Assembly (NCBI RefSeq): GCF_030388665.1
Contig: NZ_CP128846.1
Span: forward strand, 8,342,001-8,406,000
Length of the DNA stretch: 64,000 bases
From: Streptomyces flavofungini
GTDB lineage: Bacteria > Actinomycetota > Actinomycetes > Streptomycetales > Streptomycetaceae
Direction of reading: 5' to 3'
The notes under the pieces are model-generated. The model had not been told where the DNA came from. It searched no databases and saw only the letters and a program-made list of their open reading frames with translations. A program made the position numbers and the translations under genes. The first letter of the stretch is position 1; each line of letters begins with the position of its first letter. Shown piece after piece: positions 1-8,046 of the stretch.

Positions 1-1
1 C

Positions 2-412
2 GTCATCCTCGTCAACATCGGCTTCCAGGTGGGCTTCTGCGTCTTCGTCCTGGCCAATTTCATGCGCACCCTGCCCAAGGAGATCCTGGAGGCGGCGATC
101 GTCGACGGCGCCGGGGTGTGGACCCAGTTCTGGCGCATCACCCTGCCCCTGTGCCGCCCCGCGATCGCGGCCCTCGCCACGCTCGAGTTCACCTGGATCT
201 ACAACGACTTCCTCTGGGCCCTGATCTTCATCTCCAACCCCGACAAGCTCCCCATCACCTCGTCGCTGAACAACCTGCGCGGCCAGTTCTTCACCGACTA
301 CAACCTGCTCGCGGCGGGATCGGTCCTGGTGGCCCTGCCGACGATCCTTGTCTTCCTGCTGCTGCAACGGCACTTCATCGCGGGGTTGACGCTGGGGTCG
401 AGCAAGGGCTGA
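2..412 (+). CDS. Carbohydrate ABC transporter permease, MalG-type (C-terminal part)
   Basis: This is the last 136 codons of an inner-membrane permease; the 5' part lies left of the window. The visible part has the EAA signature of importer permeases (EAAIVDGAG, then ITLP), which forms the coupling helix that docks on the ATPase. It is followed by two hydrophobic segments and the short basic tail ending in GLTLGSSKG that is typical of MalG-like sugar permeases. Its solute-binding protein and partner permease would be to the left. The stop is 1 nt from the stop of the convergent response-regulator gene. Family is clear; the sugar is unknown. Confidence 0.9.
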   Translation, partial: VILVNIGFQVGFCVFVLANFMRTLPKEILEAAIVDGAGVWTQFWRITLPLCRPAIAALATLEFTWIYNDFLWALIFISNPDKLPITSSLNNLRGQFFTDYNLLAAGSVLVALPTILVFLLLQRHFIAGLTLGSSKG

Positions 413-413
413 G

Positions 414-1091
414 TCAGTTCTCCGCGTCGCGGACCAAAAGCGCGATCTGCACCCGGTTCTCGACCTGCAGCTTGGCGAACAGGTTGGTCGTGTGCGCCTT
501 GACGGTGGCGACTCTGATGCGGAGCCGTCGGGCGATCTCCGGGTTGCCCAGGCCGTCCGCGATGGCCCGGGCGGTCTCGCGTTCCCGCTCGGTCAGGGTG
601 GACAGCTGTTTCCGCGCGGCTTCGCGGGACGGGTCGCGGGCGTGCGCGGACTGCGGTCCGGTGGCCGCGGCGATCACTCGCGCCGTGGCCGCGGGCGACA
701 GGACGGGGTTGCCGCCCGCGACGGTCCGTACCGCGTCGAGGATCTGCGAGGGCTGGGTGTCCTTGAGTACGAAGCCGAGTGCTCCGGCGCGCAGCGCGCC
801 GAGCACCAGATCGTCGGAGTCGAAGGTGGTCAGCATGAGCACCCGCGGCGCGGGCCGCCGGGTGAGGAGTTCCCGGGTCGCGCTGAGACCGTCACGGCCG
901 GGCATGCGCACGTCCATCAGGACGACGTCCGGCCGCTGTTCGTCCACGGCGGTGAGCGCGGCGTTCCCGTCGGCCGCCTCCGCGACGACGGTCAGGTCCG
1001 GTTCACCGTCGATGATGAGGCGCAGCGCCATGCGCACCAGTTGTTCGTCGTCGACGATGGCGACACGGACCTTCGTCTGTTCGGTGTCCAC
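414..1091 (-). CDS. NarL/LuxR-family response regulator
   Basis: This 225-residue protein has an N-terminal receiver domain (acidic pair DDE near residue 14, phospho-acceptor D60 in VVLMDVRMPG, conserved K in FVLKDTQ). A C-terminal LuxR-type helix-turn-helix follows (LTERERETARAIADGLGNPEIARRL and onward). Its GTG start abuts the TGA stop of the upstream histidine kinase, so the two genes are almost surely translationally coupled and form one two-component system. The output is presumably transcription of nearby or self genes; no target is evident. The convergent neighbour is a sugar ABC permease, but the orientation does not imply co-regulation. Confidence 0.93.
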   Translation of the reverse strand: MDTEQTKVRVAIVDDEQLVRMALRLIIDGEPDLTVVAEAADGNAALTAVDEQRPDVVLMDVRMPGRDGLSATRELLTRRPAPRVLMLTTFDSDDLVLGALRAGALGFVLKDTQPSQILDAVRTVAGGNPVLSPAATARVIAAATGPQSAHARDPSREAARKQLSTLTERERETARAIADGLGNPEIARRLRIRVATVKAHTTNLFAKLQVENRVQIALLVRDAEN

Positions 1092-2270
1092 TCAGGTTCT
1101 CTCTTCGAGCACGGGGCCCGGCCAGGGCAGGGCGGCTGTCAGGAGGTAGCCGTCGCCGGGGGTGGGGCGGTGGTCGAGCCTGCCGCCGACGAGGTCGACC
1201 CGCTCGCTGAGGCCGAGCAGCCCGAATCCCGACGTCGGCGGTCGCGCCGTCGTGGCGGTGGTCGCCGAGTTGCGGACGCTGACGGTGAGATGGCCGCCCG
1301 CGGTTCCCGCGAGAGTGACGTGCACGCGGGCGCCCGGGGCGTGCTTGGCGGCGTTGGTGAGTCCTTCCTGGACGATCCGGTAGCAGGTGCGGGCGACGAC
1401 GTCGGACGGTCTTCCCGTCACGGTGGTGCTGAGCGTGACGTCGAGGCCGGACCCGCGTGCCTCCTCGACCAGGCCAGGGATGTGGCCGAGGTCGGGCTGG
1501 GGCGGTTCGGGGCGGCCGGGTTCCGCCCGGAGCACGCCGAGGACGTCCCGTAGTTCCTCCAGGGCCTGGTGGGAGCCCTCGGCGATGCCGCGGACCAGGA
1601 CGCGGTTCTCCTCGGCGCTGAGGTCGCCGCGGTGGTCGAGGACTCCGGCCTGCAGGGCGACCAGGGAGATCCGGTGCGCGAGCACGTCGTGCATCTCGCG
1701 GGCGATCCGGTTGCGCTCCAGGGTGCGGGCCCGCTCCGCTCGCGCGGTCTGCTCGCGTTCCGCGCTCTCTGCCCGCTCCCGCAAGGACCGCACCTCGACT
1801 CGGCGTGCGCCGACGGCCATGCCCACGGCCACCGCGATGCCCGCGGCCAGTGCCGGGAGCGCGAACCGGAACCACGTCGAGCCGGGCGCGTCCTGCGTGG
1901 GGTAGGGCGAGGGGATCTGGGACGCGGCCAGGTAGACCAGCGCGACGCTCCCGATCTCCATCGGACGGCGACGGGTGGCGACCGAGCTCAGCGCGAGCAG
2001 CGCGGTGCCGCCGGCGAGCGCCGACGCGGTGGAGACGATCGCGACCGTCATGGCGACGGCACGCGGGAACCGGCGCCGCCACAGCAGCGCGGCCAGGCAG
2101 CCGAGAGCGACCAGCGGATCACCGATGAGGAACCAGGAACCCGTCCCGTCCGCCTGCCGGTGCAGCACCACTCCGAGGGACAGCCAGGTCGGCAGGCCCA
2201 TGGCCGCGGCCGCCGCGAGGCGCCAGGCCTGCTGCCGCCGTCCGAGCGGTGGCGCGACGTCCGTGTTCAC
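1092..2270 (-). CDS. Sensor histidine kinase (HisKA_3 type)
   Basis: This 392-residue membrane kinase is the partner of the response regulator directly downstream. The N-terminal ~150 residues hold several hydrophobic segments with almost no extracytoplasmic loop. A short coiled coil (RSLRERAESAEREQ) follows, then the HisKA_3 box REMHDVLAHR with the phosphorylated His near residue 194. The HATPase domain has an N-box (EGLTNAAKHA) and a G-rich lid (GFGLLGLSERV). An open frame extends upstream to 2480, but that part has low-complexity composition. The GTG at 2270 begins the conserved region, so I chose it; the exact start is not certain. The short loops suggest sensing within the membrane. Confidence 0.88.
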   Translation of the reverse strand: MNTDVAPPLGRRQQAWRLAAAAAMGLPTWLSLGVVLHRQADGTGSWFLIGDPLVALGCLAALLWRRRFPRAVAMTVAIVSTASALAGGTALLALSSVATRRRPMEIGSVALVYLAASQIPSPYPTQDAPGSTWFRFALPALAAGIAVAVGMAVGARRVEVRSLRERAESAEREQTARAERARTLERNRIAREMHDVLAHRISLVALQAGVLDHRGDLSAEENRVLVRGIAEGSHQALEELRDVLGVLRAEPGRPEPPQPDLGHIPGLVEEARGSGLDVTLSTTVTGRPSDVVARTCYRIVQEGLTNAAKHAPGARVHVTLAGTAGGHLTVSVRNSATTATTARPPTSGFGLLGLSERVDLVGGRLDHRPTPGDGYLLTAALPWPGPVLEERT

Positions 2271-2305
2271 CCGGTCATTGTCGCGAGACCGCGTGGACAG
2301 CGCGT

Positions 2306-2343
2306 CAGACCTGAGTCTGGTATGCCCTTCGACCGGAGTCGAA
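2306..2343. promoter_or_regulatory. Two adjacent inverted repeats upstream of the kinase
   Basis: Between the divergent kinase gene (start 2270) and the membrane-protein gene (start 2519) there are two short inverted repeats. One is CAGAC-4-GTCTG at 2306-2319; the other is TTCGAC-4-GTCGAA at 2328-2343, with perfect 6-bp arms. They lie 36-73 bp upstream of the kinase start, a plausible place for an autoregulatory site of the NarL-type regulator. No matching -10/-35 pair is convincing. Confidence 0.35.
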
Positions 2344-2518
2344 TGACCGCCTCGTCCTTGGTCGAGGACGGTCCGGGCCGACGGGCCGATGTGCCGACCG
2401 CGCCGGCTGGGCGAAGGTCGTTCCGCACGGACGACACCGCCCCCGGCACGTCGACACCGGTGGCCGTCACCCCCGATCACGAGTGCGTAGGACCGAACTG
2501 TCGCGAGGGAGCGGAGTC

Positions 2519-3172
2519 ATGATCGACGAGTGGCGGCGGCGCCGGGCGGCCCGGCGGGTCAAGCCCGGGGACGGGTGGCCGCTGCAACCCTTCCGCTGGT
2601 GGCAGCTGCTCTCCCGCGCCCTCTTCTACCTTCGGCTGACGCACGACGACGGTCGGCAGATCGTCTACGCCATCGACGTCAGGCACGGCCGGACCGACGA
2701 GTCGGGCGCCGTCAACGCCGATCTGTACGTCGACGGCAGGCGGCATGCCCGGTCCAGGCTCCCCGCGGCCTTCCCCGTCCCCGGAGGCACCGTCGAAGTG
2801 AGGACGAGCGCCTTCGGGCTCAAACGCTGCCACTACGTCACCGCTGAGGGAACCGAGCACCGACTCGTCCCGGACCGCGACTCCGCCGAAGGGCGCCGTG
2901 CGTACGTCGACCGCGCGCACCCGGCACTGAGCCGCTGGATCGGGCACCTCTCGTCGATCGTGCTCGTGCTCGCCCTGCTCCTGCTCGTCTCCCAGCTGGT
3001 CGAGCAGGTCACCCGGCCGGACGAGATCGCCCGGCACGTCGGGGCCTTCACGTCCCCCGTGGACCTGTCGGCGTGGGGCAACGCCGTGGCGGGGTTCGTT
3101 GCCGCGGCGGCCGGCACGGAGCGGGCGCTGCGGCTGCAGTACCACTGGCTGCTCGATGCCGGGGCGGGATGA
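2519..3172 (+). CDS. Hypothetical membrane protein
   Basis: I do not recognise this 217-residue protein. The start is set by a strong ribosome site (GGGAGCGGAG) just before ATG 2519. The N-terminus is very basic (WRRRRAARRVK). One strongly hydrophobic helix is visible near residues 150-170 (IVLVLALLLLVSQLV) and a second, weaker one near 190-205 (GNAVAGFVAAAAG). The first 140 residues look soluble and may form a small beta domain (LRLTHDDGRQIVYAID, NADLYVDGR). The gene is transcribed away from the two-component pair and ends before a bidirectional-looking terminator. Confidence 0.75.
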   Translation: MIDEWRRRRAARRVKPGDGWPLQPFRWWQLLSRALFYLRLTHDDGRQIVYAIDVRHGRTDESGAVNADLYVDGRRHARSRLPAAFPVPGGTVEVRTSAFGLKRCHYVTAEGTEHRLVPDRDSAEGRRAYVDRAHPALSRWIGHLSSIVLVLALLLLVSQLVEQVTRPDEIARHVGAFTSPVDLSAWGNAVAGFVAAAAGTERALRLQYHWLLDAGAG

Positions 3173-3320
3173 CCGGAGCAGAACCTCGACGTGCCGTGCG
3201 TGGCGCTTACGGCAGTTGTCGGGCCACGGCCCGTTCCGGCGCCCTCGGCGAAGTACCAGTCATGGCTGTGCACGGATACGCCGGTGTCCCGATGCCACCC
3301 CGGTACGGGGACCAGACTCC

Positions 3321-3349
3321 CGGACCGCCGCCTTACGAGCGGCGGTCCG
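3321..3349. terminator. Bidirectional hairpin terminator
   Basis: A perfect 11-bp stem (CGGACCGCCGC / GCGGCGGTCCG) encloses the 7-nt loop CTTACGA. It lies 5 nt beyond the bL37 stop on the minus strand and about 150 nt beyond the stop of the convergent membrane-protein gene. There is no T-tract, as is normal in Streptomyces. Confidence 0.7.
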
Positions 3350-3353
3350 ACCG

Positions 3354-3431
3354 TCAGGACTGCGGCCGCTTGCCGTGGTTGGCCGCGTGCTTGCGGCGGG
3401 CCTTCTTCTTGCGGCGACGCTTCGAGGACAT
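3354..3431 (-). CDS. Large-subunit ribosomal protein bL37
   Basis: This 25-codon gene encodes an extremely basic peptide beginning MSSKRRRKKKARRK and containing ANHGKRP near its end. That composition, length and the NHGKRP motif match the actinobacterial ribosomal protein bL37, a small 50S component first described in mycobacteria. An excellent ribosome site (GAGAGGAG) sits 7 nt before the ATG, and a strong hairpin follows the stop, so it is an independent transcription unit. Genes this short are often missed by automatic callers. Family assignment is from remembered motif similarity. Confidence 0.85.
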   Translation of the reverse strand: MSSKRRRKKKARRKHAANHGKRPQS

Positions 3432-3596
3432 GGCCGCGCTCCTCTCGGGGGTGAGATGGCGCCGATTGCTCGGTCTTTCGGCGTTTTCCACCCTTTCACA
3501 CCGCTGCGGGGCTCGCGATTCCGCCGGGGGTTCGCGGGAGCGACGCGGCCGTACGGGCCCCGGGCCGTGCGGTTCGGGGCCCGGTCGTGTACCCGG

Positions 3597-3986
3597 TCAA
3601 GGGCCGAGGTGCGGCTGCGCCAGCGCCTCCCGTACGGAGGCGACCGGAGACAGCGTCGCCTTCAGGCCGGTGATGCCCATGACGCGCAGGGTCATGGGGT
3701 CGGCGCACACCACGCGCAGCGCGGCGCCCCGGGCGGTGAGGCGGCGGTGGGCCCGCATGAGCAGGGAGAGGCCGGAGCAGTCGAGGAACGTGGCACGCGT
3801 CAAGTCGACCACGACGACCCGGGCCGGGCCCGCCGTCACCGGGTCGAGGTGGGGGAGCGTGCGCTGGAACCCCACGAGGTCCATGTCGCCGTACAGCTCC
3901 ACGACCGTGGCGCCGTCGACCTCGTACACCCGGGGTGGTAATTCCGGGTTCTCGCACGTGAATTCGCTCAGCTTGTCCTGATGCAC
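3597..3986 (-). CDS. STAS-domain anti-sigma factor antagonist
   Basis: This 129-residue single-domain STAS protein resembles SpoIIAA/RsbV and the Streptomyces BldG group. Visible features are the first strand with EVDGATVVELYGDMDL, the central strand RVVVVDLTRATFLDCSG, where the Ser of DCSG is the usual phosphorylation site, and the following helix LSLLMRAHRRL. Such proteins sequester an RsbW-like kinase and free a sigma factor; which partner is used here is unknown. An RsbW-like ATPase lies 31 kb away at 35.0 kb, but proximity does not support pairing. The GTG start at 3986 has a purine-rich ribosome site (GGGGGGA). Confidence 0.88.
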   Translation of the reverse strand: MHQDKLSEFTCENPELPPRVYEVDGATVVELYGDMDLVGFQRTLPHLDPVTAGPARVVVVDLTRATFLDCSGLSLLMRAHRRLTARGAALRVVCADPMTLRVMGITGLKATLSPVASVREALAQPHLGP

Positions 3987-4291
3987 TAGTCCCCCCAGGG
4001 CGAGCCCCGGCCAGTGCGCGCGGCCGGGGGCGGCTGCTGTGCAGCAACCGGAACGAGGAGGTCACCAGGGGCCAGGGTGCCTGGCGGATCACGGTATCGG
4101 GCAGGGCTGTGACGCGTCGTGCGGGAACGATTCATGGGAGAGCACTGCCACTCGATAGGGGGAAGTTGGCGCGAGGCCCTTGACAGGGTGGCTCGACTGT
4201 TCCCGCGAGGACGGCCACCCTCATCAGGCGCTGGTTTCCGTGGCAGTGTGTTGCGGGCAAGCCACTGGGGGCCAACAGAAGAGGGGGAACC
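3987..4291. other. Intergenic region between divergent genes, no gene seen
   Basis: These 305 nt separate the STAS gene from the kinase-NUDIX gene. I find only a small hairpin (GCTGC-3-GCAGC at 4033-4045) and an isolated TTGACA at 4180-4185 without a partnered -10. Promoters for both neighbours must lie here, but I cannot place them. Confidence 0.6.
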
Positions 4292-5335
4292 GTGATCGTC
4301 TGGATCAACGGCGCGTTCGGTGCGGGCAAGACCAGCGCCGCACGGGAACTGATCGAGCTGATCCCGAACAGCACACTCTTCGACCCTGAGGTCATCGGCG
4401 GCGGGCTGCCGCAGCTCCTTCCGGCCAAGCACCTCGCCGAGGTGAGCGACTTCCAGGACCTGCCGATCTGGCGGCGCCTGGTGGTCGACACGGCGGCCGG
4501 GCTGCTCGCCGAGGTCGGCGGCGTCCTCGTGGTGCCGATGACACTGCTGCGCCAGGAGTATCGCGATGAGATATTCGGCGGGCTCGCCGCCCGTCGCATA
4601 CCCGTGCGCCACGTTCTGCTCGCTCCGGACGAAACGATCCTGCGTGCGCGCATCGCCGCCCGTGAGGTCTCCCCGGACGTGCCCGACGGCGAACTGCGCG
4701 TCCGACAGTGGTCGTTCGACCACATCGAGCCCTACTTCGCCGCGCTGTCCGCCTGGCTCGGCGCGGACGCCCACCGCGTGGACAACGGCTCCCTGACGCC
4801 GTACGAGACGGCGGAGCGCGTCGCCGAGGCCGTCCGCACCGGGGCCGCCGCCGTCTGCGACATCGTGCAGACACCCGAGCCCACCGCGGAGACCCTCGCC
4901 GCCGGCGTGCTGCTCTTCGACGAGCAGGACCGGGTGCTCCTGGTGGATCCGACGTACAAGGCGGGCTGGGAGTTCCCCGGCGGTGTGGTGGAGCCGGGCG
5001 AGGCACCCGCGCATGCCGGGGTGCGCGAGGTCGCCGAGGAGACCGGAATCCGGCTCACCGGGACGCCGCGCCTGCTCGTCGCCGACTGGGAGCCGCCCAC
5101 ACCGCCCGGCTACGGCGGCATGCGCCTCCTTTTCGACGGCGGCCACCTCGACAGCAGCGAGGCGCGCAGGCTGCTGCTGCCGGGGCCGGAGCTGCGGGAC
5201 TGGCGCTTCGTCACCGAGGACGAGGCCGCCCGGATGCTCCCGCCCGTGCGCTACGCCCGTCTGCGCTGGGCGCTGCGGGCGCGGGAGCGGGGCGCGACGC
5301 TGTACCTAGAGGCGGGCGAGCCGGTGGGCGGCTAG
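4292..5335 (+). CDS. P-loop kinase-like / NUDIX hydrolase fusion protein
   Basis: This 347-residue protein joins two nucleotide-handling domains. Residues 1-180 form a P-loop kinase-like domain with Walker A GAFGAGKTS at 7-15, a DPE motif near 31, and an LID-like segment (DETILRARIAAREV). Residues ~195-335 carry a NUDIX hydrolase domain with a complete NUDIX box at 230-253 (GG..EPGE, then REVAEETGI), so the metal-binding glutamates are intact. It probably phosphorylates a small molecule or nucleotide and hydrolyses a nucleoside-diphosphate derivative; the substrates are unknown. The GTG start follows a strong purine-rich site (GAAGAGGGGG). It is monocistronic. Confidence 0.88.
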   Translation: MIVWINGAFGAGKTSAARELIELIPNSTLFDPEVIGGGLPQLLPAKHLAEVSDFQDLPIWRRLVVDTAAGLLAEVGGVLVVPMTLLRQEYRDEIFGGLAARRIPVRHVLLAPDETILRARIAAREVSPDVPDGELRVRQWSFDHIEPYFAALSAWLGADAHRVDNGSLTPYETAERVAEAVRTGAAAVCDIVQTPEPTAETLAAGVLLFDEQDRVLLVDPTYKAGWEFPGGVVEPGEAPAHAGVREVAEETGIRLTGTPRLLVADWEPPTPPGYGGMRLLFDGGHLDSSEARRLLLPGPELRDWRFVTEDEAARMLPPVRYARLRWALRARERGATLYLEAGEPVGG

Positions 5336-5347
5336 CCGGGGGCCGCG

Positions 5348-6343
5348 TCAGGCGGGCAGGAGCGGCTGCTGCCCGTTCAGGAGGGCCGTGCCCAGTGCCG
5401 TGACCGCGTGCAGCGTGGTGTTGCGGTGGCGGCGGCTGGAGACGAGCGCGGCCTGGCGCAGGGCGGTGAGGTGGCGGCTGGCGTTGGACGGGCTCAGGCC
5501 GGTGTGCCGGGCCAGTTCCGTGGTGGTGGAGGTGCCGTCGGCCGCGGCCTCCAGGAGGCGGGCGCGGGCGTGGCCGAGGAGGGCGGCGAGGGCCGGGTGG
5601 TCGGCGAGGGCGTGGCTCGGCCGCTCCCAACCCGGCCGGTGTTCGATGGGGTAGGCCAGGACGGGGTCCAGGGCGGGGTCGATGAGGGTCGTGGGGTGGC
5701 AGGGGCTGAAGAAGCAGGGCAGGAGCAGCAGGCCGCGTCCCTCCAGATGGAGGTCGAGGTCGAGGGGGAAGTCCATGGTGAGGACCGGGTGGTCCCAGCG
5801 GGCTGACGGGTGCAGCGTGCCGAGGACCGCGTCCCACCCGCCGTGTGCGAGGGCCCGGGTGCGCAGCGCGACGTCGTGGCGCACCTCGTCGTCGATGACG
5901 CGCCAGTACGGCTGGAGCCCGACATCGAAGCAGGCCCGGGCGGTGTCGGCGATGCGGCCGAGCACGGGGGCCGAGCCCGCGGCCAGGTCGGCCGCCCAGG
6001 AGGGCAGCCTGCGGCCGGGGTTGAGGCGGCCGAAGGTCTGGAGGTCGGCGCGCAGCGTCCGCCGGGGCAGGGCGCGCAGGGCCTCCGTCTGTTCCCGCAG
6101 CTCCGCGCCCGTGCGAAGGGTGAGGAAGTCGCAGGTGTAGCCGCGGACCGGGGAGAGCGCCGTGAGCATCCGGACGTCGGCCGGGAGCGCGGGGGCCACC
6201 CGCCGTCGCCAGGCGCCGAAGAGCACGGAGGCGTCGCGGCGTCGGAGCCGGTGCAGGCTGATGCTCAACTCCCACAGCGGATCGGGCCCTTCGACGAATC
6301 GAGTGCGCGCGAGGTCGTCCGAAGTGAAATGAATCCGCAGCAT
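5348..6343 (-). CDS. ArsR-like winged-helix transcriptional regulator
   Basis: This 331-residue protein has its DNA-binding part at the C-terminus: STTTELARHTGLSPSNASRHL (about residues 265-290), a typical ArsR-type helix-turn-helix, followed by a wing (SSRRHRNTTLHAVT). The first 230 residues form an uncharacterised sensor domain seen in many Streptomyces regulators of this shape (LRIHFTSDDLARTRF at the start). I chose ATG 6343 because it begins this conserved start and has GGGGGAA upstream; an open frame continues to 6526 but is low-GC non-coding-looking sequence. It is divergent from the I36-type secreted protein and may control it. Confidence 0.82.
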   Translation of the reverse strand: MLRIHFTSDDLARTRFVEGPDPLWELSISLHRLRRRDASVLFGAWRRRVAPALPADVRMLTALSPVRGYTCDFLTLRTGAELREQTEALRALPRRTLRADLQTFGRLNPGRRLPSWAADLAAGSAPVLGRIADTARACFDVGLQPYWRVIDDEVRHDVALRTRALAHGGWDAVLGTLHPSARWDHPVLTMDFPLDLDLHLEGRGLLLLPCFFSPCHPTTLIDPALDPVLAYPIEHRPGWERPSHALADHPALAALLGHARARLLEAAADGTSTTTELARHTGLSPSNASRHLTALRQAALVSSRRHRNTTLHAVTALGTALLNGQQPLLPA

Positions 6344-6524
6344 TCCGGTTCCCCCGATTTCGATAGCGCAGAAACTTCCCCGCGGTCGCGGTGCGGTTCG
6401 GTGACCGCACACCAGGGACATTGCGTCCAGTTGCACATTTGTAGCAGTCCGCCCGGTGAATGCATCAGTCTCTTTTCGGCACGAAGAAAGGGCGTTCCAT
6501 CCATCGTCGATTGAAGGGGGAAAC

Positions 6525-6974
6525 ATGCGTAGGACTTGGGGAGTCGCGGCGGCTTCCGCGACGCTGGTGCTCGGTGGACTCGCGGCGGTGCCGGCTTCGG
6601 CGGGGGAGAGCGGTGCGAGCGGTAGCGGCGGGGAGGCGCGGGCACTTCAATGCGCCCCGGGTGACGCGTGCTTCTGGGTGCACAACGACTACAGGGGCGC
6701 CCGGGGGCGGGTCGCCGGGAACAACCGGGACTTCCGGGACTTCCCGCAGGGGCAGTGTCCCCGCGGCACCTGGAACGACTGCATCAGCTCCTACGCGAAC
6801 CGCGGCAGGAGCTGCACGGTGTACTTCTGGACGGGCTTCAACTACACCGGCAGGTGGCACAGCCTGGGCAGGAACGACGAGGTCCCGAACTTCGCGGCGC
6901 CGCCGCCGGTCGGCTACAGCGACCCGGCGTTCAACGACACCATCAGCTCCAACCACTGGTGCTCGCCGAGGTGA
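6525..6974 (+). CDS. Secreted peptidase-inhibitor family I36-like protein
   Basis: This 149-residue exported protein has a clear Sec signal (RRTWGVAAASATLVLGGLAA, cleavage after PASA). The mature part is Cys-rich and aromatic, with the beta/gamma-crystallin-like pattern of family I36 (CFWVHNDYRGARGRVAGNNRDF, then DCISSYANRG, then FNYTGRWHSL). The Streptomyces founder of this family, SMI, inhibits a metalloproteinase; the target here is not known. ATG 6525 has a good AAGGGGG site. Its TGA stop overlaps the GTG start of the lipoprotein gene that follows, so the two are coupled. The upstream region is markedly AT-richer than the chromosome. Confidence 0.87.
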   Translation: MRRTWGVAAASATLVLGGLAAVPASAGESGASGSGGEARALQCAPGDACFWVHNDYRGARGRVAGNNRDFRDFPQGQCPRGTWNDCISSYANRGRSCTVYFWTGFNYTGRWHSLGRNDEVPNFAAPPPVGYSDPAFNDTISSNHWCSPR

Positions 6975-7939
6975 CGCGCAGGCCACCACGGGTCGTGTGC
7001 CTCACGGTGGCCGTGCTGGCCGGTCTGTCGGGCTGCTCCGCGGCGCCCGGCGGGCCGGTCGGCTCCCGGTCGACGGCGTCCGCGTCAGTCGGGGGGCTGA
7101 GCGCGGACGCCGTCGACATGGTCACCAGGTCCGGGAGCTGGCCCGCGGCCCAGCAGACCCTGGACACGGCCCTGAACGAGCTGACCCACACCTGCATGCG
7201 GCGCGCGGGCTTCGTGTACCCGGCGACCAAGGCGGCGCGGCCGACCTCCCCCGACGACGCGAAGGCCCTGGTCGACCTGCCCGCCCGCCGCCGTCACGGG
7301 TACGGCATCGCGTCCCCGCCACCGTCGTCCGGGCCGCCGCCCGCCCCGTACTACACCGAACTCGACGCGGACCGGCGCCGCCGCTTCGACCTGGCCTTCT
7401 CCGGTCCGCCGGACGCGCGGACAGAGGTCGGGACGGGGGCCGGCACGGTCCGGGTGGGGCGGCGTGGCTGTGACGCCGAGTCGCGCGCCCGGCTCGCCGG
7501 GGACGTCGTTGCCTGGGCGCGCATGTACTACACGCCGGAGGCGCTCAACGGCCGCCTGGACGCGGCCGTTCCCCGGCAGTCCGGATACGTGGCCGCACTG
7601 GCCCGTTGGCGCTCCTGTATGACGGAACGCGGTCATCGGTACCCGTCTCCCGAAGCGGCCCGCGAGAAGTTGAGCGCTGTATATGAGAAGCGTGATCGGA
7701 GGAAGTCAGCACAGAATTTGGAATTCCGCGCACTCGAACGTGACGTCGCCGCAGATGACGGTGAATGCGCCTTGGCAAGCAGGCTTCCTTCGTCGGCCAT
7801 TGAAGCGCGGCGCAAGCTCGTGCATTCGCTTCCGGAGAAGGATCGCGCGGCTATCACTGAGCTGGCGCGCATTCAGGCGGCGGCGTTGAAACGGGCCGAG
7901 GCGGTCCTCGCCGACAAGTCCCGGCGGGAGGCCCGTTAG
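6971..7939 (+). CDS. Lipoprotein of unknown function
   Basis: This 322-residue protein starts at a GTG that overlaps the TGA stop of the I36-like gene (GTGA). The N-terminus is a lipoprotein signal: basic TRRPPR, a hydrophobic core, and the lipobox LSGC at about residues 19-22. The rest is hydrophilic, with several Cys residues (HTCMRRAGF, RRGCDAES, RWRSCMTERGHRYP, DDGECALA) and a helical C-terminus rich in Lys/Arg/Glu. WRSCM..RGHRY-like repeats are common in actinobacterial surface lipoproteins, whose role is unknown. The stretch from about 7680 to 7870 is near 50% GC, far below its surroundings. Confidence 0.82.
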   Translation: MTRRPPRVVCLTVAVLAGLSGCSAAPGGPVGSRSTASASVGGLSADAVDMVTRSGSWPAAQQTLDTALNELTHTCMRRAGFVYPATKAARPTSPDDAKALVDLPARRRHGYGIASPPPSSGPPPAPYYTELDADRRRRFDLAFSGPPDARTEVGTGAGTVRVGRRGCDAESRARLAGDVVAWARMYYTPEALNGRLDAAVPRQSGYVAALARWRSCMTERGHRYPSPEAAREKLSAVYEKRDRRKSAQNLEFRALERDVAADDGECALASRLPSSAIEARRKLVHSLPEKDRAAITELARIQAAALKRAEAVLADKSRREAR

Positions 7940-7969
7940 GCAGCGGCCGGGATGTCGCCCCGACACGAC

Positions 7970-7986
7970 GGGCGATCACTTCGCCC
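7970..7986. terminator. Short hairpin between convergent genes
   Basis: Perfect 6-bp arms GGGCGA / TCGCCC enclose the loop TCACT. It lies 31 nt after the lipoprotein stop and 60 nt from the stop of the convergent hydrolase gene. The stem is short, so this is a tentative terminator. Confidence 0.4.
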
Positions 7987-8046
7987 TGGGCCCGGGTGTT
8001 CTGCCCAGCGCAGAGCGACGCCCGTCCTGCCAGGGCAACCGGCTGC

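Noticed and set aside
4180..4185. TTGACA in the 3987-4291 region
   Set aside because: It looks like a -35, but no TANNNT lies at 16-19 nt downstream, so I do not call a promoter.
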